From assembly GCA_949361645.1 (NCBI GenBank), contig OX442416.1:13315540-13379539 (forward strand): a DNA stretch of 64,000 nucleotides, written 5' to 3'. Both the position numbers and the translations under genes were made by a program. This document shows positions 33,601 to 44,171 of this stretch, piece after piece. Positions within the stretch are counted from its first letter, which is position 1. Each line of letters begins with the position of its first letter. The stretch comes from Spongilla lacustris (taxonomy: Eukaryota > Porifera > Demospongiae > Spongillida > Spongillidae). The notes under the pieces are model-generated. The model saw only the letters and a program-made list of their open reading frames with translations. It did no database searches and was not told the origin of the DNA.

Positions 33601-36600
33601 AGATGTAGCCCCCCACCACTCTACATGTAGCCCCCCACCACTCTACATGTAGCCCCCACCACTCTACATGTAGCCCCCCACCACTCTACATGTAGCCCCC
33701 CACCACTCTACATGTAGCCCCCACCACTCTACATGTAGCCCCCACCACTCTACATGTAGCCCCCCACCACTCTACATGTAGCCCCCCACCACTCTACATG
33801 TAGCCCCCCACCACTCTACATGTAGCCCCCACCACTCTACATGTAGCCCCCCACCACTCTAGATGTAGCCCCCCACCACTCTACATGTAGCCCCCCACCA
33901 CTCTACATGTAGCCCCCACCACTCTACATGTAGCCCCCCACCACTCTACATGTAGCCCCCCACCACTCTACATGTAGCCCCCACCACTCTACATGTAGCC
34001 CCCCACCACTCTAGATGTAGCCCCCCACCACTCTACATGTAGCCCCCCACCACTCTACATGTAGCCCCCCACCACTCTACATGTAGCCCCCACCACTCTA
34101 CATGTAGCCCCCCACCACTCTAGATGTAGCCCCCCACCACTCTACATGTAGCCCCCCACCACTCTACATGTAGCCCCCACCACTCTACATGTAGCCCCCC
34201 ACCACTCTAGATGTAGCCCCCCACCACTCTACATGTAGCCCCCCACCACTCTACATGTAGCCCCCACCACTCTACATGTAGCCCCCCACCACTCTACATG
34301 TAGCCCCCCACCACTCTACATGTAGCCCCCACCACTCTACATGTAGCCCCCCACCACTCTAGATGTAGCCCCCCACCACTCTACATGTAGCCCCCCACCA
34401 CTCTACATGTAGCCCCCACCACTCTACATGTAGCCCCCCACCACTCTACATGTAGCCCCCACCACTCTACATGTAGCCCCCCACCACTCTACATGTAGCC
34501 CCCCACCACTCTACATGTAGCCCCCACCACTCTACATGTAGCCCCCCCCCACTCTACATGTAGTCCCCCCCCACTCTACATGTAGCCCCCCCCCCACTCT
34601 ACATGTAGTCCCCCACCACTCTACATGTAGCCCCCACCACTCTACATGTAGCCCCCCACCACTCTACATGTAGCTCCCCCACTCTACATGTAGCCCCCCA
34701 CCACTCTACATGTAGCCCCCCACCACTCTACATGTAGCCCCCCACCACTCTACATGTAGTCCCCCACCACTCTACATGTAGCCCCCCACCACTCTACATG
34801 TAGTCCCTACCACTCTACATGTACATGTAACTCACCAAACTCTAGCGGTACCTCGTAGATGACCAGCATGATGGCAGTGCCTATGCCCAGGGTGATGTTC
34901 TGTGTGAGGGCCACCCCCAGGGTCATCCCATCCAGGCAGTTCCTCATGCCGTCCCCCACGCCCACAAGCCATGCCAGCGGTGTGACGTGGTGCCACGGGG
35001 GCGAGGGAGGAACGGAACGGAGACGTGGGAGTGGGGATGGGTCAACAAAAGACCGTTTCTTTTGGAACACATGATCCTGCGGAGGTATGGTGACCTCCGT
35101 AAAAGCAGTTTCCATGTCCGCCTTTGTTGTCCCGTCAAAGTCAACTGAAATCGAGCGACGACCGTTGGCCTTTTCATCCGGTGATTTGGTTGTGCTCTCT
35201 TTGTGGTGTGATTCCTCACTGCCCTGATAGAAGAAGAAGAAGAGAGAGAGAGCAGTATGTACAGTACACCTTCAAGAGCATCAAATATTCACACCTTCAT
35301 ATCATGGTACAGGTGTACATGTACATGTGCATCTGTGTGGTTGTGTGGCATTACAAGCAGATCTACATGTACATGTATGCCAGTTGTATTTATAGGAATA
35401 GATGCTATTTAACTCAAAGAAAACCCCACAATGTAAATGTACCTTGCACATGAATTATTAATGCAACTCTGCAAGGTGCTACATGTGTATGTAACTTCAA
35501 CCTGCACATGCACATGCATACAAAAGTAACATGTACATGTACACATGCAAAGGTGTCTGCATTCAAATCCAGTTCATGTGGCCCATTGTCCCCACTTCAG
35601 CTGCGCCTACACTTCACACAATAAATGCCATCACACAACACACAGAAAAGGCATGCACACGTACAACCACTTTTACATGTACACAGGTGCAGGCACATGT
35701 ACATGTACATAAGCTCACACTTGTTAAAAAAAACATGCAGTAAAAGTAGCTAGCTACAGGCTACAAGTTGAGCTGTAAATACATGTACATGTACATGTAG
35801 GCCATGACTATACAACACAACATTGCACAAGTAATGTTTCAGATGTACACACATGTACAGTGCAAATAATGAATATCACTATGTGGGAAGAGGACAGGGA
35901 TGGGAAGAGTGGACAGGGAGTGGACGGTGCTCACAAAACATTGCATCGTGCAGGTTGGACAATGGTGTACTTACATTATATTTAAACCATTAAAAATCAT
36001 TGCCAAACCTCTCCTCCCTCCCCCCCTCCTCCCCCTCACATGGCTGTGCCCTCCAGAGAAGAGGTGCAGGGTGAACTCCAGGAGGTAGAAGAAGTACATC
36101 CCCGCAATGATGACCACACACTTGATGAGGGAAGGGTTGTCCTCCGAGGGGGGAGTGTTCAACTGGTACACCTGGGTGTGGTAAGAACATGGACATTTGT
36201 TCACTCTACATGTAAGTACATGTACATATACGTACATATACATGTAATTAACACCCTCAGCACACTTACAACCTTTGCAAACACAATCTCACCTTGACAC
36301 ACCCCACCCTTTCATCTTCATGCATGTACATGTACACTTGCCCTCTCACCTTCACATTCACAACCTTCACATCCCACCCTCTCATCTTCACACCCCCACC
36401 CTCTCATCTTCACACCCCCACTCTCTCATCTTCACACTCCCACCCTCTCATCTTCACACCCCCACCCTCTCATCTTCACACCCCACTCTCTCATCTTCAC
36501 ACTCCCACCCTCTCATCTTCACACCCCCACCCTCTCATCTTCACACCCCCACCCTCTCATCTTCACACCCCCACCCTCTCATCTTCACACCCCCACCCCC

Positions 36601-38509
36601 TCATCTTCACACCCTCACCCTCTCATCTTCACACCCTCACCCTCTAACCTCCATCATCAAGAAGATCACACAATAGCAGAATATGGCCGACGCCCCCGAG
36701 GCCATGACGCACATTCGCATGCCCATGTAGGTCTTGCCATGTTTGGAGCTCCTCAGACATGGCATGGCGACCAGAGATAACAGTGATATCAACATCATGA
36801 AGACCACCATGAAGGAGCCGTAAGTGTATACTGTGAGTGTGTGTGGTGTGTGTGTGTGTGAGTGTGTGGTATGTGTGATGTGTGTTACATGTATGTGTGG
36901 CGTGGGTGGTGTGAGCATGTGTGCAAGTGTGTGTGCATGTGTAAACACCATGTCATGTGTGAATACAGCAAAACACCTGTAGGCCACACCTTACTCTACA
37001 TGTATACCACAAGAACACAAAACTACATGTACATGTAGCAAACAATGGTGCACAGTAAATAAATATGGGGGATCTCCCCTCTCTTTATTAAGCTCATAAT
37101 CTTAAATAGTACGTGTACATGTAGCAAAAGACTACGTTGAGTACTAAATTGTACACATTAGAAGTTCAATTATCACCTACATGTAATGAATTTAACCACA
37201 CACTAAATTTCACCTAAAGTGGCTAATTATTGTGAAGTTTCCATGCTCTGTTGAGGCTACAGCATATCCAAGGTAGACAATCACCACATGACAAGAATGT
37301 ACATGTACACTGTACACAAGGGGGGGAGACATCAACACTTAGCTGAAAGGAGGCGTGGTCAGAAGTTCAGCACTATGCTGCCCATCTGAAACCCCACCCC
37401 CACCCCACCCCCTCTGGCTACTGCCACACAATTAATTAATTTGTTTTTTTTGATTGTGCAGCTTACATTGTGTACATGTACATGTACATGCATATAAGGA
37501 AGGGAGTGCATATCAAAGCGTAGACTTTACCGTGATACAAGTCATTTTGGGCTGACGTGTCCGTGCTTGTCCCATTGGTGCCATTGGTGCCATTGGTGCC
37601 ATTGGTCCCGCTGGTGTCCGATAGCGTCAGGTACACGTCTGAGCACAGCCCAAAGACAGCTCCACACGAGGTGCACACTGTGCTGTGGGCCTCTGCAGAA
37701 GAGACAGCATTAAAGGAGGAAACGATTAAATGTACATGTACATGTATATGTACATGTTTATATTTATTGTGCGTGCACATGACATGTCTGGAGATGTGTG
37801 CAAGTGCGTGGTACATATATGGGCATGTACAAATATGGGCATGTACATATATGGTGGGCATGTACATGTATACTGCATGGCATAGCGTACCTGTACACTC
37901 ATGCTTTTACACATACATACATACACACATGCACACACATACACACACACACACACCACACACACCACACACAAGCACACACACTACAGCACTAACACCA
38001 TCCTCACCTCCTCCCCCTTGTCCTGCCTGGCACGAGGCCCCGCCCTCTCCATACACCCCACACCCTGCAGACAGACTGTTGAACACATTGCTGGTTTGGA
38101 CCTTTAGAGCATCATCCTGTGAATGGAGGTCAGAGATGTCCTCATGCAGCAGCTGCCCAACAATAGAACAACAGACAACCAATGGGAACAAAGAACTTCA
38201 AAACAAAGCAATAGTCTGCCACAATAGCCTGCCAAGTAAAACTGGGTAGGAATCCTTTGAAGAGAGCACAAAGCAAGGCTAGGGGGAGGGGCCAAGTGAA
38301 GTGAGGGAGGGGCTAGTGCATATAGACACATAATGGCCATGTGACCATGCACATAGATCAGATAATGGCCATGTGACCATGCACATAGATCAGATAATGG
38401 TCATGTGACCCTCCATACCAGGTTGGTGGATGGGCTTCTCTTAGAAGATCTCTCTAATCCTGCATAAAGGTAGGATGGTTTACATTGTATATGTGATCAC
38501 GTGTTCACA

Positions 38510-38540
<31 letters not shown>

Positions 38541-38918
38541 GTGTGTGTGTGGTGCCTATCTAGTGTTACAAGTATATATTGGAGGTTGAAAACATCCTCT
38601 AAGCTGCCTCAGTGCTCTGTACATGTACAATTCTGCTCCACTATACATGTGCGCGTGTGTGCTTTCGTACGCGCGAATGTGCGTGTGTGCACGAGCCAGC
38701 GCCTGCATGCTGCCAAAAGGCAAAAAAGCACGCAAGAGCTGCATCGTTACTGCTACAATCTATCCACATGAAACGCACATCTCGATATAGGCTGGCTCCG
38801 TATACCCGTAAACAATACTCCGTGCACGCGTGCTGAGGTATCTTTCCGTACCTTGTGCGATTGACGTCCAAAGACAAGCTATCAACACAACGCTGCACAA
38901 CGTCTGTTTCTTCAACAT
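27606..38918 (-). CDS. LIV-1/ZIP (SLC39)-like multispan protein with degenerate metal site
   Basis: The core exons on the minus strand are 38152-38008, 37692-37531, 36830-36649, 36171-36040, 35223-34836, 28542-28352 and 27767-27606. All have GT-AG borders and matching phases, giving 453 codons and a TGA stop. A signal-peptide exon is likely at 38918-38852 (MLKKQTLCSVVLIACLW), but its phase 1 does not fit the next exon, so one small exon is missing from the model. The ectodomain has CTSCGAVFGLC and four NGT sequons. TM1-2 lie in YTYGSFMVVF to MMEV, TM3 in LIKCVVIIAGMYFFYLLE, then a His-containing loop. TM4 holds GDGMRNCLDGMTLG, TM5 YEVPLEFGN, and TM6-8 follow. Active ZIPs have HNxxDG and HExPHExGD; here His becomes Arg, Tyr and Leu, and the last Asp becomes Asn. 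No stop or frameshift was found, so a kept but non-canonical function seems likely. Zinc transport is doubtful. Confidence 0.8.
28611..28957 (-). repeat. 22-bp minisatellite in the penultimate intron
   Basis: Plus-strand unit GGAGGAGAGGTGTGGTAGGG plus GG, about 14 regular copies from 28745, degenerate to the left. It lies about 70 bp upstream of the acceptor of exon 28542-28352. On the transcribed strand it is a C/T-rich run near the branch region. Long minus-strand frames (Pro/Ser/Leu repeats) are artefacts. Confidence 0.85.
29128..29329. other. Isolated CAGGGCCGGCGGAACC terminus, no partner
   Basis: The word resembles the right terminus of the MITE at 6150-6407. No second end is seen within the next few hundred bases, because the dispersed repeat begins at about 29330. 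Confidence 0.35.
29330..30005 (-). repeat. Dispersed repeat, copy 2 (inverted relative to 13660-14575)
   Basis: The order of shared words is the reverse complement of copy 1. It starts at GCCTTAGCAACCACCCTTGA (29347) and ends at ATTGAGACCGCATCCCC (about 29980). This copy has an extra AATGAAGTACCTTTGTTC segment and a shorter middle. It lies in the 6.3-kb intron of the ZIP-like gene. Confidence 0.65.
30003..30152 (+). pseudogene. hAT-transposase/ZMYM1-like TTF-finger fragment
   Basis: About 50 codons read DDKVFCHAYVKAVRDF, then FLTRGYNNWKAATDAFRKHE. The GFxNWKxAxxxFxxHExS pattern follows the TTF-type zinc finger of hAT transposases and ZMYM1-like proteins. No other part of the transposase is present, and a microsatellite-like ACATGTACATGTACAT follows. 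It is a remnant antisense to the ZIP-like gene's intron. Confidence 0.65.
30750..34826 (+). repeat. 4.1-kb C-rich palindrome-bearing minisatellite
   Basis: The unit is CTCTACATGTAGCCCCCCAC plus CA (22 bp; 21 bp when the C run is five). It is repeated about 190 times with little divergence. Every unit holds the palindrome CTACATGTAG. A CTAGATGTAG variant recurs about 23 times at spacings near multiples of the unit (often 4 or 8 units), which indicates higher-order repetition. Edges are more variable (CCCCCCCCC runs at 34540-34600). The array fills most of an intron of the ZIP-like gene and stops about 10 bp from the donor of exon 35223-34836. On the transcribed strand it is G-rich. Confidence 0.95.
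36365..36647 (+). repeat. 20-bp minisatellite abutting a splice donor
   Basis: The unit CACCCCCACCCTCTCATCTT plus CA varies between 19 and 21 bp, about 14 copies. It runs directly into the donor of the TM1-2 exon (36830-36649) on the minus strand. Plus-strand Pro/His/Ser frames across it are artefacts. Confidence 0.9.
38509..38552 (+). repeat. (GT)n microsatellite
   Basis: About 21 GT units with two interruptions, near the 5' end of the ZIP-like gene. Confidence 0.9.
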
Positions 38919-39498
38919 TTCACTCGTAGAAGGAGCCGCACGTACTCGGATGCGTTAATAACTGGGAACGTCAGATGACCTTGTGGGCTCGTTCCCAGAC
39001 CGCACCTAAATCTATTTAACCAATCCTAATGTCATACCGTATATTCAGCGTGGGACTTTATAACCGCATCATGCAATTTCAAGTTTCGTTCTGCGACTGA
39101 ATGTCGTGGCAGACATTTATATATTTTAAACTGAAAACATCTTTTAATGAAAAAAAAAAAAATAGTGCTTCAAGCTTATTGCCATTTATAGTACCGGTGC
39201 GGCATGTCAATCGTTTAATTTAGTCTGAAATAATATATCAAAGCACACAGGAGGAGCATTAAGGCCATGACACCTGTAATTAGAGGTTAAATTAGCTCAG
39301 TGCAGAAATGCAGTATAACAAAAAACTTACTGTTTGAGCCCAAAATTACACAACCGCTTCCGGTATATTCAGACAAAACATCAATCCTGATAAGTGGTGT
39401 AGCAGGAGTCATATCCACAGAGGTGAACTTCTTGGATTCTATAAATTATACGAACGTGCATGTTAACACGACAGCCATGCAATTTGAAACCGTACGTA
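38919..39498. other. Intergenic, no gene seen
   Basis: This lies between the ZIP-like gene's presumed start and the stop of the first Reeler gene. It contains a poly-A run at about 39150. I looked here for a hydrophobic tail exon of the Reeler gene and found none. Confidence 0.45.
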
Positions 39499-41134
39499 TT
39501 AGCTATACACACCGAGAGATCCAGTACTGAGAATTACTGATGTGGTATGAGTCAGCTGCACCCTAACTCTTTTTGCATCGTCATCATCGTTGTGCCTGCC
39601 CACGTCTGCTTTGTCTACGACGCCCCCGTCATTTGAAGGTGTCGCCTTCAGTTCGTTTGCAGGTGATGTCTCTTTATCGAATGATCCCGGACCGTACGAA
39701 GGTGTTGTCCCTTGAGTGGCTTTGTTTCGAGGAACGGCGTCGGTTGCGAGGACTGAAGAATGGAATGGGGAAGAGGTCCAGAATGTTGCGGGCGATGAAG
39801 ATGAGAGTGGCTCGTGTGTTGGACTTAGAGCAATGTTATGGCTGGGACTGCTGGCGAGAACAAAGGTACTTTCGGTACTCATTCTAGCAGGGAAATTTGA
39901 TGACGAATATTGCTGTGCAGTGCTGGAAGGAAATAATGGCGCAGCAGTAGATTTAGATGCCTGTTCAGTAGGTCGCAGCGAAGTTGGATTTATAGCAATG
40001 TTGTGAGTTGCGTATACAAAGGTACTTCGGTCACTCAGTCTATTTGATGAAGAATATTGCTGTGCAGTGCTGGAAGGATCATTACGAATGAATGGCGCAG
40101 CAGTAGATTTAGATGGCTGTTCAGTAGTTGATCGCAATGATGTTGGACTTATAGCAATGTTGTGGCTGGGAGTGCTGGCGACGGCACTCAGCCTAACAGA
40201 GGAAGCGCTAGAGGGATTTGGTGAAGAATATTGCTGCGCGCTACGGAGGAATGATGTTAGAGAAATGTTGTGGCTGAGGCTGCTGGTGTAAACCACGGCA
40301 CTCAGCCTAGCAGGGGGATTGGATGAAAAATATTGCTGCGCAGTGCTGGAACGAATTAATATCGCCGCAGTATGTTCAGTTGGTTTCATCGAGGCCACTG
40401 GAGAGGGGCGCGGGACATTGACCAATGGGATTGTCTCCTTTATAACAGGGCTCAGAATAGTAGCATAGAACATGCTATAGCTTATAACCACTGCATAGCT
40501 ATATTATTACAAAATACTTGTTAATTTTAATGCACACAATATGGACATTCATATAGGATATTGCTTACTGAAATATTACGTCTCCAGTTCCTTTAGGTGG
40601 CGCGTTCCAGACCAGCTGTAATGAACTCTTCAGAGAGTTACTAGTGTGCGTTACAGCACTCTGTATATAGTTGATGGATAAGGGTGTAGTTATAATAATA
40701 TCATTTTTATCTATACATGTACCTCCGGTGGAGTGCAAGCACTATTTTGGGTCGTCAGTGATCGAGGATCCACAATAAACCTACCGGCTGGAGTTGACCC
40801 GCTCCTACCCTGTATCAGAAAGCCTTCGAACTTCTGCGAGCCGGTCAAAACCACTGGAAACATTGAATTTATACGTATAAGTAGGCCTACATGTTAATAT
40901 GCATGGCCGTAGTGTGCGCTTACTGGTATAAGTTTTCCCAGGTACATAACCGCCATCAGCCGTGATCTGAGATATGTTCAAAATAAAAGGGGAGCTAGCA
41001 AGACTTCTTGATGTTGTGGAGTGATATGGGTAGATACTGGCACATGCCCCACTTGGGGCGCCACTCGGGTAGGCGTGGACAGCCTGAAATGAGCATATCG
41101 CGACGAAAGTAATGGTTGCAATAGTGACTTGCAT
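39499..41134 (-). CDS. Reeler-domain secreted protein with long Ser/Thr-rich repeat tail (paralogue A)
   Basis: Minus-strand exons are 41134-40924, 40853-40723, 40660-40569 and 40498-39499, with phases 1, 0, 2 between them. A signal peptide (MQVTIATITFVAICSFQ) precedes YPSGAPSGACASIYP and NISQITADGGYVPGKTYT, the start of a Reeler domain. KFEGFLIQGRSGSTPAG, SAVTHTSNSLKSSLQLVWNA and PPKGTGDVIF complete it. The last exon continues YAVVISYSMFYAT, then about 300 residues rich in Ser, Thr, Pro and Gln. Four imperfect repeats there are built on SSTAQQY, SHNIA and PTSLR with TEQ-SKSTAAP. The tail looks mucin-like and O-glycosylated. It ends GSLGVYS with no hydrophobic anchor, unlike paralogue B. Reeler proteins act in extracellular matrix, adhesion or immune nodulation in animals; the role here is unknown. 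Confidence 0.8.
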
Positions 41135-42919
41135 TTTTCGGCGGCAGGTCCGCGGTCCGAGCAGGTGAATATCAACGTTACACTGGATTCAGATTAAAAT
41201 CTCGTGCAAATCCGATCTCAAACTCCATGCGTTGAAGCGCTGCAATAATATATTAATGTTTATATTATTCGTAAATATACTAATCCCACACCCCCGTTTC
41301 CGTAAAGCTAATAATATAGTGTTTTAACAATTCAAATTGCCTAATACGACGTCCAGAGTCAGCTGTAATTTATTTAGCGGTGGAATGCATATTAGCAACG
41401 ACATATAATGGTAGTCACGGCTTGCAGGCTGTGAACGAGATAGAAAAAATAAAATCATGCATGGAGTAAGTACGTGCGCACGTGCAGTTGTCTCAAATAA
41501 TTACACCGAGGACAGATTGGCGTCAAGTTGTCAGTACACACCTTCAATTTTACTGCCATGGCCTGCGTAAAATTATGAAAAACAAAATATATGCATGAGG
41601 GGATAATAGCAAAAAGTGTATCCTAGCTGTATATAGAACAAATTTGGCTGTCAAAATACCTTCATTGCCAAACATTTGTTCTACACCTTGCCAAGATTTT
41701 ATTGGCCAAAATACGCTCAAGGGGATGACAACAATATACTTATTGTTCTTACGAATGAATGCCCCTCCCGCACCCTCCCCTGCCACCGTCTTTCTGGAAA
41801 AGGTTTCTCCTCTCGCATTTTCGGTTTACCGTGAGAGAGTTACTGGTTGTAGTGACAATGCTGCAAGGTAACTGATACTTATCCGTTGGTACTGAAATAT
41901 CATCAAGGTTATCGTTTTCAAATGAATTGCAATTGTATGAGTTGTTGAATTGTAATCGGATGAGGGCCGGGGTGCATGTACACATGTGTACATGCACCCG
42001 CGGCCCTCTTGCAACATTGTTGTAGAGACGATTAATTTCTTATGCATGAACCAATTATAATCACTTCATGTCATGCACTTCTTTCAGACAGTCTACTTGT
42101 TTCAGTATTATATATGTATGAAACCTCTCAATTCATGGATATCTTCATCTTCCGTCAGTTAGGGCAGCTCGGTTTTGTTGGCTGGAGGGAATACGCACGT
42201 AAATAATTCTGTGCAATGGCAGCGCTAGGTTTTCCACAAATGCATGAGATGAGTAGAATGATCGAAGTTGTTCAGTATACACTTTTTACTTTTAATACAT
42301 AGGTCAGTTTCAATCCTATCCACAGACATTTTCATGCAGCTTTTGGTGACAGTTCAGTGTTATATAGCCTTGCATGTATAGTTCAATACACTTTTAACTG
42401 AGTCCCATTACATTGCTTTGATATATATAGCACACTTCAGTTCCTTCTAAATTAAAGCTGCAAAGGTGATCAGATTTATGAGTTTGTGGCAAGGACAAAA
42501 ATGTGCTTTTATTGTCAAGGTAACAAATAATTCATTTTCAGGTTGAATTGCTACGTGATGAGGATATAGAATTGCACGACTAAAACAGAAACAAATGGCT
42601 AGCTTGGTGTCATGTGAGCTTGGAAAGTCTGTTTAGCATGCACAGTTGATATCATGCATTCTCAAGCATCCATTTATTGAACAAAACTTCAGTAGTGCAT
42701 AATGATTCAATGTCTTATGCTTACACTGCATTGCATGCAGCTTGTCAGTGTCAGAGATAGTCAGACATCAGATCGACTCCAAATATAACAGTGCATGTAT
42801 TTAATTTTAAAATCACTCGCACAGTCCAGAGTGAAATGGAGAAGTGGACATGGCACGGATGCATGATGTTGAAAGCCTCTCATCATTAACTTTCTCACTA
42901 ATTAATGCAAACATTTTAA
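41135..42919. other. Intergenic, no gene seen
   Basis: This is AT-rich, with overlapping short frames near 41550-42047 on both strands and no motif. It contains a perfect ACACATGTGT-type palindrome near 41980 but nothing larger. Confidence 0.4.
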
Positions 42920-43150
42920 AAAATATGTCTTGAGTGTATATCAGTTTTTATCAACGAGATGCATGTATTTTTGTAGTTTCATTTCATGAAATTATTTCAA
43001 ACCATGCCTATATACTTGTGTATAATTTTATAATTATTATAAAATTATACACAAGTATATAGGCATGGTTTGAAATAATTTCATGAAATGAAACTACAAA
43101 AATACATGCATCTCGTTGATAAAAACTGATATACACTCAAGACATATTTT
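42920..43150. repeat. Perfect 114-bp inverted repeat with 3-base centre
   Basis: AAAATATGTCTTGAGTGTAT at 42920 is the exact reverse complement of the end at 43150. Every base I compared between the arms matches, with the centre TTA at 43034-43036. Transcribed, it would form a hairpin of over 100 bp. It may be a very young MITE or a fold-back artefact of sequencing or assembly. Confidence 0.85.
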
Positions 43151-44171
43151 ATTATAATATAATTATATGTATAATTTTATTATAATATACATGTATATAT
43201 ATATAACTGGCAGAAACTAATTTGATAATTGTTTCAGGGCTTACTCCCAGACCCTAGATTCCTTGCTGTCATATTTTAATAAAATACTTGTATGCTATCT
43301 ATGGTCGTACCAGTCTGGTTCCCATGCATGATGATACTATCTCAGTTTCTATATGGAACAAATGTGCAGATATAGGCGAAAAGCCATATATAGGAATGTA
43401 ATAGCTCGTATCATGCACCCTTGAGGATCCAAATGCTGATCAGTTGAAGGGGGGGGGAGGGAGGGGAGGGGGGAGGGGGGGCGGGAACTCTATGTCAATT
43501 TCGACGATGTAGCCTTACATGTACCTTTTGACTGACATTAGATTCTTCCTAACCAGTTTCACGTGCTGAATTAAGTATACGCTACAAATGTGACTGGCAC
43601 AAGAACCAACCCTCCCAAAACCTGTGCACTGTTCACTTGTGGGGCCACATTTGTATTTTCCACATCAAATGAGGAGGCAATTTCATATATAATATTACTA
43701 TAATATTATACATATATATGTTATGCAGTAGTTAAATAAAATCTGTTCCATTTTAATAAGACTATATAAGTATCCGATTATTTATTACATGCAGAATTAC
43801 ATAGGCATCCTATGTGTGCTGTATCGCAAGGGTTATAGGTAATCAAACTAGACCACATGTATAACAACATTTATATGTGTTGACAGTATCATCATTTAGT
43901 AAAGCTATAATCAATCCAGTGTACTAAATATTAAAGCCACATATTTTCGGCCGATCTAAAGGTGGATTACTTCATTTGTTAAATTTCCATTGCTTGCCCT
44001 TCTTTTTACATTAAATACTGTGCAGGATAGTCGAGCACTGAATCTAAATCAGCTGATTGCATATGTGCATGTGTGCATTGCACGAATGCATTATACACAC
44101 ACGAACTCAATTAACTAATACGGCGGGTCTAAGTGCGTTTACATGTATATGTATAAAGCAAGTTTCAATAA
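43151..44171. other. Intergenic, no gene seen
   Basis: This is AT-rich with a G-rich tract at 43449-43482. It is downstream of the minus-strand 7TM gene and probably includes its 3' UTR. Confidence 0.4.

Noticed and set aside
30750..34826. Regular direct repeats that might suggest a CRISPR array
   Set aside because: There are no unique spacers; units are contiguous 21-22-bp copies, and the genome is clearly eukaryotic.
36275..36676. His/Pro/Ser open frames
   Set aside because: These are artefacts of the 20-bp minisatellite.
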